64,000 nt of DNA, taken from Penelope pileata (taxonomy: Eukaryota > Chordata > Aves > Galliformes > Cracidae). The DNA lies in contig WBMW01000802.1 in NCBI GenBank assembly GCA_013396635.1, positions 3,653,048-3,717,047 on the forward strand, read 5' to 3'. Made by a program: the position numbers and the translations under genes. The notes under the pieces were generated by a model. It was not told where the DNA came from. It saw only the letters and a program-made list of their open reading frames with translations, and did not search any database. The first letter of the stretch is position 1. Each line of letters starts with the position of its first letter. Shown in pieces: positions 14,201 to 25,624 of the stretch.

Positions 14201-16425
14201 AATGACTGTCTAATGCGTGCGTTGGAGTTGGGCACACAGTAAAAACGAAAAGGTTATATTATGTAATGTCATGGACAAAAAGTACATGGTTAGAGGAAGC
14301 TGGCCATGTTTCAAATCTCCCTCTGTAGGAGATGAAGATGGAAGGGTCAGTGCTGTATGGAACAGCGGGTGCTTGAATTGGGAGCATCCTCCTCCTGTGG
14401 GCTGCTCTGCAGGCATGGCAGAGCCAGCTCCCATGACAGAAGTGAGATGCTTTTGGTCCCACTCTGCGTGAATTAACAATTCAGAGCATTGTGTTTGAAC
14501 TGGAGGCATTTTCTCAAAGTGGATCAACCTGTGAAAGTAAGGGGTCAGCTTGAATGTAGTGACTCTGTCTTTGGTGCTGAGTTCATTCCTGCAACTCAGT
14601 CCTTTTGTTCTCTCGTAGGTGTTGCAGTGAATTATCTGTCCTGCTGGAACAGTCTGAAATGAATATACTTCCTTTTGGAGAACTACAAAATTGAATTAAA
14701 CTTTAAAGAAACCACAGAATCCCTCTTGAATATTTAACATAAGCCATGATTTTTTCCCCTCCCTTTCTCTTGGCGTGATGTTGGACAGAATCAGAATTGA
14801 GGGGTGCTATGGCAGCTGTGAGCTAGAAGTTGTTTTTTTGGATTGTGGCCAATCATGGGAGAAAGCCAGACTGGAAAACTTGCAGAAGTGTTACAGGCTC
14901 AGGCTTCAAGCCCACTAAGCTAGAAGAAACTGCTGATCTAAAAAGATAATGTAAAATGTGTCTTAAAACATCAAGATGATGACATAACGTTTGTAGTGAA
15001 ATGGGAAGCAGTCTTGGACTTTTCAAAAACATCTGGATGTTCTGGGGTGATTTTTTGTTGTTGTTTTTTAAGTCAAATAGGACTTTAAATATCTGTAGCA
15101 TATGGGAGTTGCAAATTCCCACCATGTGTTGCTGCTAAGTGTAAGGATGTATGGTTTGTGCAGTAACTTTTCTTGTTTTAAAGTGTCTGTGTGGTTTAGC
15201 TGCTTGCTTTGATTTTGCTTTCCCCCCCCAGCAGTGAGTGAAGGCTGTCAGCCTGCAGAGGGAGAGACCACTGGAGCTGTTGCAGGTGATGTCCTAGGGA
15301 TCTGGAGGTGGAATTGAATCCCTGATGGAACTGACACTGGGAGCCTGAAAGTTTCCAGTGTAACTTCCATGCCCAGCTCACTTTCCACAGATGCTGTCAG
15401 TGACACTTAACTGTGGTGGTGATAAGTGCTATAAAATGTCAGGGATGGTGTCTAGAGTCAAATCCTGATGGTGTTGCATTAGATTTGATCATGGGAATAC
15501 ACATTCTTATAGAAACAGTTCTGATAATAAAAATAATCTTTCTTGCACCACCATTTGGCTGGAAGATACATAGACACATCCCGGGAACAACACAGACAGC
15601 TTTATTTGCTTTCAGAAGGTTTTGCTGTCTAGGTTCATGCTCCTTTCCTGCCTTAACCCACCCTATTTTTTTTCTAAAGTGGGACTAGGTCAAGGCACAG
15701 TGGGTTTTGCAAGAAACCTCATGCTTTTTGGTATCTCAGTAAGAAAATGGATGCTTTTTCTGGCTTACAAACATTTACTGCCTGGAAGATGCAGTATGTT
15801 GGGAGTATCCAAACATTTACAGAAAGAAGAATAACTGTGGCAGCTGCACAATATTTTATAACTGTGCTAAAGATAAAATCATTCTGGTTCTTTGAACCTG
15901 AGGAAACAATTTAGTTAAGAAGAGAAGACATTTTCTAGTGCACATGACGAAACCCACATGCACACTACACTTACATTTTAACACAATAATTTCAGCAAGT
16001 TCAAGAGCTGGGATTGTTCATGTAATACAGCTTTCCCTGAGGAACAGAGCAGAGCCTTGTGGCCCAGCAAAGATGTAGCAGGTTCCTTGAGATCCTTATG
16101 CCTTATGGTGGTATTAATTGTTTCTTTTCCTATTTCTATCCTTGTGTAATCTTCTAATGTGGTTTGTCTTTTTTTTTGAAAGGCAGTGTAAGATTAGGCA
16201 ATCTGATTTTCAGATGTGAGTACATAGTTATAGGTTAGCTCCTTTGAGACCTCCTTGGTGTTTGAAACACAGGGGTACCTTTGGGGTTTGACCTGTGCTA
16301 TGCACATCTTGGTGGCTTGATTGAACTACTGGAAGATAACAGATGGGTGTTATTGTCAGCAGATCACAGGGACTGTGACTGAGGTTTCTGGAAGTCCAGC
16401 CACAATGAAGACCATTAATAACAGA
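8206..16425. other. Unique AT-rich non-coding DNA
   Basis: No gene or confident transposon is visible. A 178-codon open frame on the minus strand (8462-8998) begins with TTG, has no recognisable domain and is within the range expected by chance. A 25-base T-run lies at 9244-9268. Slightly GC-richer patches occur around 12180-12380, 14290-14460 and 15220-15390, but contain no splice-bounded conserved frame that I can recognise. Confidence 0.7.
9244..9268. repeat. Long poly-T run (25 T)
   Basis: Twenty-five consecutive T, the longest homopolymer in the window. Read from the minus strand it is poly-A, as would follow a retroposed sequence. The adjoining upstream DNA shows no processed-gene or SINE signature that I recognise. 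Confidence 0.85.
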
Positions 16426-16626
16426 TCATAGAATGGCCCGGTTTGGAAGGGACCCCAGGGATCATCGGGTTCCAACGCCCCTGCCACAGGCAGGGCCACC
16501 AACCTCCAGATCAGGTACCAGATCAGGTTGCCCAGGACCCCATCCGACCTGGTCTTGAACACGTCCAGGGTCAGGGCATCCACAACCTCTCTGGGCAGCC
16601 TGTTCCAGCACCTCACCACTCTCTCA
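16426..16626 (-). mobile_element. CR1 LINE 3' end, antisense, 5'-truncated
   Basis: The plus strand starts with TCATAGAATGG and runs through the reverse complement of the CR1 terminal region, including GGGTTCCAAC, CCTGCCACAGGCAGGG, TCAGGTTGCCCAGGACCCCATCC and the GGGCAGCCTGTTCCAGCACCTCACCAC block. The last corresponds to the C-terminal '[12 protein letters not shown]' coding stretch. Only about 200 bp remain, typical of a 5'-truncated CR1 insertion. The end shares its diagnostic tail (TACCTGATCTGGAGGTTGGTG) with the larger copy at 40.9-42.4 kb, so both belong to one subfamily. Confidence 0.95.
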
Positions 16627-17734
16627 TAATATCCAAGAGCAAATGTGATGAAGTGTATCTCCCTGTAACTCAGGGCTCTAGCGTCCTGTTGCTTCTGAAA
16701 ACCACCAAATGAAGGGGTAACCTACCCACTGTACATGCTTGTCTTTGGTGATGATGTTTGTTAGTCTTAGAATCAAGGCACACATTTTCTCTTTGTTGTT
16801 TCTTGTGAAAACTTTCTTTGTATGGGATAAATAATGTTTTATTTGCTTGGAGTTTTCACTGAGCATTTTTAAACTGTTTTTAAACATATGGAAGGTTATT
16901 AAATAACCTGCAAGATCAGTCTACTAAGTTAGGTGATACATCACTGGATTGTGCCTAGTCCTGAATAATGAAGACTAAATAGGTGTTTTTATTTTTATTT
17001 TTTTGTGTGTGTGTGTAGGTGTATTCTGGGAGACAGACTAGATGGATAATCTTCTGGTTCACGTATAAGTCATGGATTAGGCTCTGTTGTAAAGTTGGTA
17101 CTCTCAGAGGCTATTCAAAGAGCATTCTTCAGACATTTACAGAGGATCTCAGTGGCCAGTTTTGTGCACTTAGGAGACACCAGGCTTCAAGACCAGTCAG
17201 GGTTCCCGGGAAGGTGATTTCCTGGAGTGTGTATACAGCTCATATCACTTAAAGCTCAAGTGGTACACAAATACTGCATTTCTCTCTTTAGGGAGAGAGG
17301 AAAGAAATGCCACTTTCCAATGACCTGTGGAGGAAGAGCAGAAGAGTGATGAGCAGGCAGAGGTTTTGGATTTTGTTTACCTTGTAGTGTTTCTGGCCGT
17401 GAAAGTCAAAACATGGTCCTTCTCATTCAGTCCACCAGAGCTCATTAGCTGCAAAGCACTTCTCTAAGAATTTGGGGGGGGGGNNNNNNNNNNNNNNNNN
17501 AGGCGGGAAATGAAAAAGAGGAAAAGATCTATATTCTAGAAGAATAGCATAATTTTCTTTTTAAGACTTCAAGCAATGCAGAGTCCCCTGGTAAAACATT
17601 TCAATTTGACTTTCCCAGCTGTGAAAGTAATCAAAAGCTTCTTTCAAGGTTTAACTTGCTAATGAGATCCAGTGACTGGATGTTAGTTATGACATTGTCT
17701 GCATGATTAACTATTTCCATTCTGGTATCAGATA
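16627..17734. other. Unique DNA with a TG run and an assembly gap
   Basis: No gene is seen. A short (TG)n lies at 17004-17017 after a T-rich stretch. The interval contains a run of ten G followed by 17 N at 17484-17500. Confidence 0.7.
17474..17500. other. Poly-G run followed by a 17-N assembly gap
   Basis: Ten G (17474-17483) lead directly into 17 N (17484-17500). The gap is most likely a sequencing or assembly failure at a G-rich tract, so the true local sequence and length are unknown. Confidence 0.95.
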
Positions 17735-18368
17735 GCTTTCATGTGTGAAAATACCTGTGCATGATGATGAAGTCATTCCTTAACCGTCTCTTTGATGATC
17801 TGAATATGTTGTGTTTCTGAAGCCTGGCATTATAAATCATGATTTCTAGGCTTGAGCCATTTTTTGTGGCCCTTCTTTGAATGTTTTCCAATATTTCCAC
17901 ATTTCTTAAATTGCAAACACTATACTGGTATTCTGTCAGAGGTCTCACCAATGATACTAAAAAAAAAATTGAAATAATTTCTGCTTGCCTAACTCTTACC
18001 TGATTTTTTTTTCCCACAAGAGTGCCATAGGTACTTTTAGCATATAAATTCTTTTGGATACTTATCCTGAGGTTCTCATTTTTCTCTTTATTTCAGCTTG
18101 TCTTTTTTGTCTCAATTCCATTCACTGAGTTCACAAATCAGTGGCTATGACCAAATGATAGCCTTCAGGTATCCAACTCTGGAATTATGTATTTTTTTTT
18201 CCATAGTTCTCTAGGAAACTTAGGCTCTTATTTTAAAAACTTTAACAAGGTTCTAAACTAAATTCCTTAAGAAGACAAGTCAAGTACCATACTAAATCTC
18301 CTGTTAGGCACATAAATCCTCCATTCTTAATTCCCTTTTTGTTACTGTTTGGTCCTATTAAATGAATC
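17735..18368 (-). mobile_element. Ancient CR1-type LINE relic, antisense (RT C-terminal part)
   Basis: The minus strand reads a degraded version of the CR1 ORF2 C-terminal region. Around 17990-17930 it gives a 'LVRPLTEY' stretch. This is followed by 'VEILENIQRRATK' (about 17920-17870), then 'KRRLRNDFIIMHRYF' (about 17790-17745). These correspond to the VRPLLEYC, ExLExVQRRATK and [16 protein letters not shown] motifs of CR1 reverse transcriptases. The frame is open for about 90 codons but lies outside any intact element. Divergence is far higher than in the other CR1 copies here, so this insertion is old. It continues beyond the younger insert at 18369-18504. Confidence 0.8.
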
Positions 18369-18504
18369 AAATCCCTGGAGGTATTCAAGGCCAGACTGAA
18401 TAGGGCCCTGAGCAGCCTGATCTAGTGGGTGGTAGCCCTGTTCATATCAGAGGGGTTGGAACTGGGTGGCCTTTAAGGTCCCAAGCCTTTCTATGATTCA
18501 GTGA
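18369..18504 (+). mobile_element. CR1 3' tail nested in an older CR1
   Basis: The sequence runs AATCCCTGGAGGTATTCAAGG, GGGCCCTGAGCAGCCTGATCT, GTGGGTGGTAGCCCTG, GGGGTTGGAACTGG and CTTTAAGGTCCC, ending in TTCTATGATTCAGTGA. That is the last roughly 135 bp of a sense CR1 of the 'GGTGGC' subfamily. It separates two pieces of an older antisense CR1 RT relic, which makes it a nested insertion. Confidence 0.92.
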
Positions 18505-19260
18505 ATGTTGTTAGACTCTCCTTGTACCCAGCAACTCAGATCACTTCTTGGACGCATTTTCTTCACTAATCTTTGAATTACTATCTCACCTTATCTTATA
18601 TTTTTGATAAAAATAATTTCAGATGAAAAATGAATCCTTCATGGCTCTACTGAACGAGGAGTTGTTAGTATCGAGAGTATTTTGAGACCTGTGACTATGC
18701 TATAGCTTAATCCAGCTGAAGTAGACTCTGTTAATTTCACATCATCATTTTTTAATTGAGATGTCATGTAATGCTAAGTCAAATGCCATGGAGAAATCAA
18801 GTATACTATAGCATACAATTGCCATTGTCAGCCAGACCTGTTATCTCTTCACAAAAAGACAATAGGTTTGTTTTACAAGACCAACCTTCCATTACACGAA
18901 CTGATTGACATTAATTGGATTTTTAGCCTCTAATTCTTTGTTGATGAAATTCCAAATGACTCAATTGCTTTACTGAATGCAAAATAACTGTTCTAGAGGT
19001 CCGTGGCCCATCTTTTTTATCCTTATTTAAATATTGGATCTCCTTTGGCAGTCCTTTATTTCTTTGGAATTTTCCCAGTTTTCAAAGATTTGTTTAAAAA
19101 TTAATATTAGCAATTCAGGGAAGCTCCTCAGCATATCGTTTTAATACTCAGGGGTATATGTTATCCAGTCTGCTGATTTGAACATTGTTTAATTTTAGCA
19201 GATGTTGCCTAACGTCCTTCTTTATCACATATGGCAAACTTTCTATTCCATCCACAACTT
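18505..19260 (-). mobile_element. Ancient CR1-type LINE relic, antisense (RT core part)
   Basis: Translated on the minus strand, a chain of RT landmarks appears in the right order. About 19185-19125 reads KSA-DW-TY-PE, matching KSAGPDGIHPRVLKE. About 19050-19000 resembles the PIFKKGKK region. About 18890-18775 gives a 'TMAIVCYSILDFSMAFD' stretch, matching the (N)AVDVIYLDFSKAFD motif A region. A GATACTAA remnant near 18684-18661 probably marks FADDTKL. The spacing between motif A and this remnant is shorter than usual, so there are internal deletions. Stops and frameshifts are common. Assignment to CR1, as opposed to a sister L3-type family, rests on motif memory. Confidence 0.7.
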
Positions 19261-19742
19261 TGCATGAGATAAATGAATTTAGATCAGAAAAAGCCATTTG
19301 ATCATTTCTGTGTTCCTTACATCATCCTTTACAGTTTTATTGCTCCCTTATTGCAGAACTCCTGCATCTTTTCTTTCCACTGCTATCATCTATACACTGT
19401 CATTTACCTACATTTCTTTGTCCTTATACATCCATACATACTGTCTTTTTACCTGTGTGTATTTTATATGCTCTAATTTATTGTATGCTTTAGTTACTAA
19501 CTCCATGCCTAATTTTAGGAATATATCTCTTTGGCCTTTTTGTGTGCATCTGGGTAATGATGACTTGTTGGGAATTTAGAGGATATTTGTAAAGACACAA
19601 ATATTTTGTTAAATCTTACAGCTTACATTTGCTTTGTTGTTTTTTAGTCTTTATGCCAGCTGTTGCTTTAATTTTTGAGAAAGCTATCCTCTAGAATTTT
19701 CAAATTTCCTGTAAAAAGGATACTTCTGTTTTTAGATGGAAA

Positions 19743-19763
19743 TTTTTTTTTTTTTTTTTTTTT
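19743..19763. repeat. Poly-T run (21 T)
   Basis: Twenty-one uninterrupted T. No associated retroposon was recognised. Confidence 0.85.
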
Positions 19764-22337
19764 GGTGTATCCGTGTTTTGCACAAGATAAGCACAGTGAA
19801 GTCACAACCAGAAGTATCATAGTCTGACAATGAGCATAGTTTTTTAAGCAATGATTTGCAGGTGGATATCTGAAATAGATCATAGGTGGTGAACTTGGAG
19901 TTTTTGGGGTTCTGAGGTGTTGATCTTGACAATAGGTGAAGGGAAATATTTTTCTCTGCTAGAATTTATTTTTTTTCCTCTGTGGAGCTAAGCAAATTTG
20001 CTGGTGCAGGGCCTGCAGAGAGCTGTCCTGCCAGCCTGGGGGCTGTGCCATCAGTGAATTCCAGCAGCTGGTATCTGCGGATATGACACCCCTTTCAAAA
20101 TATTCAGTGGTATTTACAGAATATTATGATCAAAATCATTAATTCGTATCCTCTTGTGCATGAGCTGCTAAGGCAGAATGCTAGATCTCCTGCTTGCCAT
20201 CCCTCCTATGTTACAGCTGCACACAGTGGTATTAATATTACTTCCTTCTGTCCCAGTGTTTGAGGAGGTATGAGTCGAGGTCCTGTTAAGCTGCATTGGC
20301 TCTCCCTGGTATCTCCATGTGCAACCCTGGTGTCTGCTTTGGGTGCAGGATCACCATAATTTTGGGGTTCCTCCTCTCAATGTTTATTCAGTTGGGCAGC
20401 AGACAGGTCTGTAGCCCCCTGAATTTAGGTTTACATTTAGGAAATACCACAGAGGGAAGGGAAATACCCTGCAGTAGTTGATGACCTGTGTGAACCCAGC
20501 CATCCTGCAGCAGGCTCTGTTTGCGCTGGGGCTCCAATTGTCTTTTCCCGTCTCCTCCTTTGGACCTACATAGGCTCAGATGCTGCCACAGGGAGAGGGG
20601 CTGTACGCAGAGATTTGTGGGAGATCTGTGGGTCTGGTCAGGAAATCTGCTCCTCTGGGAAAGAATGTCTACTGAGATTTTGTAAGGAGCAGGTGGGACC
20701 AGGGGAAGGGAGGTCACAAGTGAGGTTGGAGAGCACGTCTGAATGGTGGAAGCTCACTGGCATGCAGCAGCTTGGTCTTACAGATCCTCCTGTAATGCTG
20801 GGTTGTGCCAGTACCTGAGTGTGGGTACCTCTTGTGATACCTGTTTTGTGTAGGAGTGGCTTAGGTATCTCTGTGCTGTTACTAGCCTCAGGAGAGCAAT
20901 CAGCGTTATGTCCTGGTACATTAACTGCAAATTAAGGGAAATTTGAGATGCTGCAGACCTGATGTCCTAAGCTTAATTGCCTCCTTTAAAATCTGTTGCA
21001 TTTCCCAAAATATTTTCTATATATCCCATCCACCTCTTCAGATTTCAGCTCTGAGTCCTGTGCTTCCTTCCTTTTCTCATTAGTATTCCTGCAGATCCCA
21101 GTACATCCTCTGCTGCTCTGAGTGTTGTGGTAGAGATGACTTTATTATGAATATAATTACAAATGTTCTTTATGGTTTGTTTGACCCTTTTTAATCACTT
21201 CCCCTCCCTGAGCTGTTGGCTGCTGACAGATGGACTTTGTTTTCTGGCTGTCACTGAGTGTGTGAAGACTGAATAACCTTGTGCTTCAGCTGCATGCTCA
21301 GTGCTCACTTCCCTAATAGGAAATTGATTGATCAGCTAATTGATAAAATCAGCCTAGGAACCTTAGACCAAAGTGCTTGTGGGTACTAAGGAGATGAGGA
21401 AAAAAATTGAAAACCTCTTTATTATAATTAACTCAGTAAAACCCAATAACTTTGTTTTACTCCTGCCTCCGTGGTGTGGAAGCCTACAGATACAGACAAA
21501 ACAGCTTTGTGCGTTGTTCCTTATTTTATTAAAAGGGAGTTTCTGATTTGTCAGAGGGGCTCACTTTGCAGCATTATTGCTATGTAAGTCTTTGTTCTTA
21601 TTCTCACACTGTTTCCCACTGCAGCTACAAATAACAGAACAAATAAGATAGAAGAAAATTAAAAGTAGAGTCCTGGCAGCTCCAATATAAAGTGTGCTCA
21701 CCGCAGTGATCTTTGTTCTTTTTGCATCCCCACGCAAAGAAATTTCTCTTGCTGTTTTACTTCTTGCCTCAATACATACATTTGCAGTTAGAGCAAAAGC
21801 TAGTGGTAAAATTCAGGGCATGAGACATTGGAGTGAAATGGAAAGGAGCTGCGAGAAATGGGACACGTGGTTCTAAAAATAATTGATTTTATCTGCTGCT
21901 TCCTGTGCTGGTGTTTGCAAGAAGCTTTTGACCTTGCATCCCACTACTTCCCACGAGTGACGGAAGGGTCGTGCTGACCTAGAAGTGTTTAGGAGTCTGA
22001 GTGTACGTGCACGTGTGGATAGTTGAGGAACTTTCTACAACTTTTTGTGCAGCACAGAATACACTGCAGTTGATTCCTTCGATAAAATCTGATGCTGTAG
22101 CAAAACATTTATTAAAAACAAAGCAAAACAAAGCGAAACCGCAAAAAATCACCTAATCTCATATTTCTTAAGTATATGCTTTCACTTGGTAGACGTGTAA
22201 ACTAATGAATCTACTGCTCTGATTTTGAAGCTTGATTGTAAGAGTAGCCTTTAAGGGGTGTAAACATTTATTTCACTGAGATGGCAACCTTTGAAAAGAA
22301 TCAAATGATATCAAGTATGAATAGCAGCTCTTCTATG

Positions 22338-22388
22338 TTTAGTTAATTATTTCATTACCTAAATTAGGCACTGAAATAATTAACTAAA
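22338..22388. repeat. Perfect 17-bp inverted repeat with a self-pairing loop
   Basis: Arm 1 (22338-22354, TTTAGTTAATTATTTCA) is an exact reverse complement of arm 2 (22372-22388). The 17-base loop itself contains CCTAA-A-TTAGG (22358-22368), so nearly the whole 51 bp can fold on itself. It could be the remnant of a small palindromic DNA transposon, a precursor-like RNA hairpin or a chance AT-rich structure. No known family was recognised. Confidence 0.8.
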
Positions 22389-24739
22389 TAACGTGCTTAT
22401 TTTCCCAACTTAGAAGGCTTCCTCAGGTACCAAAACCTTCCAGTATTTCCTTTCCCTCAGTCAAAATTTCTGCTTTCCTGATAGCCTTTCCTGATGGGTA
22501 TTTATAATGTTCTTGTGTGTGTTCAGCACAAAAGTTTCTGTCTTGCTACTTAAGTCTTCAAAGCCACCTAAGTCAGTCAAATGTTGTATAAAATTAAACA
22601 TGGCAATAAATGCTGACCTGATTATTTAACACTTAGTTCACTTTGGATTTTTTTTTTCAGTGTGCTGCTGGACTTTCCCTAAATTCCTGTAAATGATGGA
22701 CTCTTCCTCTGAATTTCAGTATTTTCTGTATCGAACATGGAGCTTGTGCACAGCGAGGTTATTCCCCACATGGGGCTATGCAGGGCAGCAGGGGAAGCCC
22801 TGACTTGACCCTTGGCAGGGTCATCGTCCTCTCACTTCTGCATCTTCGGCAGACATCTTTTATAGATCTGATATAAAAGATATACCTCAGTGGGGACAAG
22901 AGATTTGCTTCCTAAAATCTTTGCTTCCTCCTCTTCTGTATGAATAGCACAGAGCTACTCCTGTTGCTGTTCATGGAACAGCAAAAAGCTCATGCAATAA
23001 GGTTGCTTCCCTTCAGAAAAGACTCCAGCGAGTCCCCTGACTGTGTTGGGTATACCTTTTTGCTAGAAAATCAGGAAGAGCAATGTGGTGCCACTCTGGC
23101 AAACCTTAATGTGTGAAAGAAGAGAAACTTTTTGAAATTAAAGAATATGTTTCTACTAAAGCATCTTAGTTTTTCTAAAAGAAGCATGGCTGTTTTTATT
23201 GCTATATTGCAAGTGGGAAATAGAATTATTTTTAATATGGGAAGAATAAGATCTCTTCAAGGAGTTTATCTGCTCATGATTCTGTGTGCCATGAGCTTTA
23301 TATCATTGGTCAGTATGTTGTGTCCAGTAAGTTTCAAGTTCGGTTCAGGATGACTTAGCTCAAATTGCCACAAAGTGAATAGTTCTGGTTCAAGGATCTT
23401 ATAAGCTCTTCAAGTCTGAATGTTCTAGCTCAAGATATTAATCTTCCGTGCTTGTGAAGGCCAGGGCAGTTTGTTTGCTCTGCAAGAAGAGCAGCTTGAG
23501 ACTTCTGTTCTCTTTTTCTGCTTATTTCTTGTTTGCTTTTCCTTGTCTGTAGGGTTTTCTCACTTCTGAGCACTCATGATACTGCTAAATAAGCAAGTCA
23601 CACGCTCATGGCTTGTGTTAAGGAAGGGTGAAAAAGAACATCATAAACAAACATCAAGAAACTTAGACTAAAACTTGAGCATCCAACTCTAATTTGGCCA
23701 GAGTTGTATTTACAAGAAGATAATTTGTCACTTCGTGGCACTGAACGTTTATCATACAATAAAATCGATCATGCTGTAAAAAGGTAAAACTGTCTGATCC
23801 ATCACAGGCATTGAGGGCAATACAGAATTTCAGTTATAGACAAATAAAAACTGGTCAATCTGTTAAGAAATGTAAAAGTGTAAACATTTAAGTTAACTGC
23901 GTCAGACTTAGGGCTTTTAAAATAGCATTATTTTTTTACAATTAAAAACCTAGCTGATACGAATATTTAATGTAGGAAATGATATTTAATGTATCAAATG
24001 TGTTAGTAGTTACTGATTACTATTTGAAGCAGTGTTCAGGTTAGCCTTGGAGATATGGTGTGATGTGACAGAGTCAGCTGATAGTCCACATTCCTGAGAC
24101 GTGAGTCTGTACATCCCGAGGGTGCTGTACTGAGAGCATGAGATCCTTGTGCTGGGCAGGGGAGCCAGAACTCAGGAGCAGTGCTGGGCAGACTGCGGGT
24201 TCCTCTTCCTTCCTCTTAAAATTCCGCTGGTGTAGATTGGTGGAACCTATGAAATGGGATGTGACTCACTCCAGCTATGTGTAGAGTCCAAGCACGCAGA
24301 AGAAAATGAGTTTTCCATGTTCCTATGGGAAAGCAGCTGCGCATGGGGTGGAAGATGGCTGCTGAGTGTGCTAATGCAAGGGCTGCTCAGACAGACCTGT
24401 AGTGGGAAACCCCTTCCCAAAGCGTTCTGTTTTCCTAGTGTGTAGGTTGGGCTCCTGCATATCTGGGATTTCCTGGAAAAATCTACTTTTCAGTTTAAAA
24501 TTACAGTCTTATTGGAGTGTGCTACTTTGGATCCTTTGTCTGAGGCTCCTGCTGGAATGATGGTGCAGGCACCAGCCCCTGCCCCACATGCAGAGAATCT
24601 GCTCTCAGAGTGGCTGCTCTGTGCAGCTCCAGCACCTGCTGCAGAACCCACTATCCAAATACAGCACCCAAAACATGATGTCTCTGTAGGAACTTTACCT
24701 GGCTTTGTATTAAAGAGAGAAGAAAAATAGGGTATTTAC

Positions 24740-24754
24740 TTTTTTTTTTTTTTT
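24740..24754. repeat. Poly-T run
   Basis: Fifteen consecutive T, a simple homopolymer. Confidence 0.8.
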
Positions 24755-25600
24755 AAAGCTATCTGTGTGTGGAGGAGACCTGACTTTTTTTGTCCTTCAC
24801 AGTAGCAATTAATATTTTAGGTAAGTGAGTAGCTTTTCTGTTACAGACTTTTGCCAGTAAGGATACTGACTTGAACACCCTCACGTTAGTTTTCTGATAT
24901 TGTCTTCCCTTCTTTCTTCCTACTCCATTAATAATCAGAAATTCCTGTTCTTGGAATGCAGACTTCAGAGACAGTATTTTACCCTTGTACATGGGCATTA
25001 TGTATATGTACATCTATTTTTCTCTCCTTCTCTATAAATGTTATTGTGAATGTGTCTTTCTGGTGTTCCAGAACTGTCAGTGAGACCCTTTGGTTAAAAA
25101 GGAAAATAAAAGTAAAGTGAAAACAGGAAGATAAAAGTTGGGCTTTGTCCTTCGATGCCTTACAAGCAGGAGGTATGTATCTAGAAAATTATGGCCTTCT
25201 GAGGCCTCCCTCTGATTCAGCTAATCTTTTAAAATTGATGCTGATACTTACTTTTGCTCAGCTCTGGGAATAAAATGTTTTAATGATGACTTGTAAGCTG
25301 CTTCTCGTTTTCGCTTTCTTTCCGTCTCCTCCCCTTCACATAAAGCCTGCTTGAGACGGAAAAGATGGTCAACCTGCTGTACACACCTAGTTTTAAAAAA
25401 AATGTAGCTATATGTGAAAATGAGTTCACTTTAAGCAAACTTCCTACATTTTTAATTTCATGCCAACAACTTATGTGCAAGTCTTATGCTTAGCTGAGGG
25501 TCTTCCATTAATTTTTTTGATGTTCGGTTTATGAGTTGGAAAGATGCGTGTCTTTTTACCAGATCTTTTGTGTATAGTCTGTAATGTGAAATGGAAACAG

Positions 25601-25624
25601 ATTAAGCACAAATTTGTGCTTAAT
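25601..25624. repeat. Perfect 24-bp palindrome
   Basis: The half-site ATTAAGCACAAA is followed immediately by its exact reverse complement with no spacer. A symmetric site of this size could bind a dimeric protein or extrude a small cruciform. Nothing in the flanks identifies a function. Confidence 0.85.

Noticed and set aside
24512..24730. Pro/Ala-rich 72-codon open frame
   Set aside because: Explained by a local GC-richer patch; no motif.
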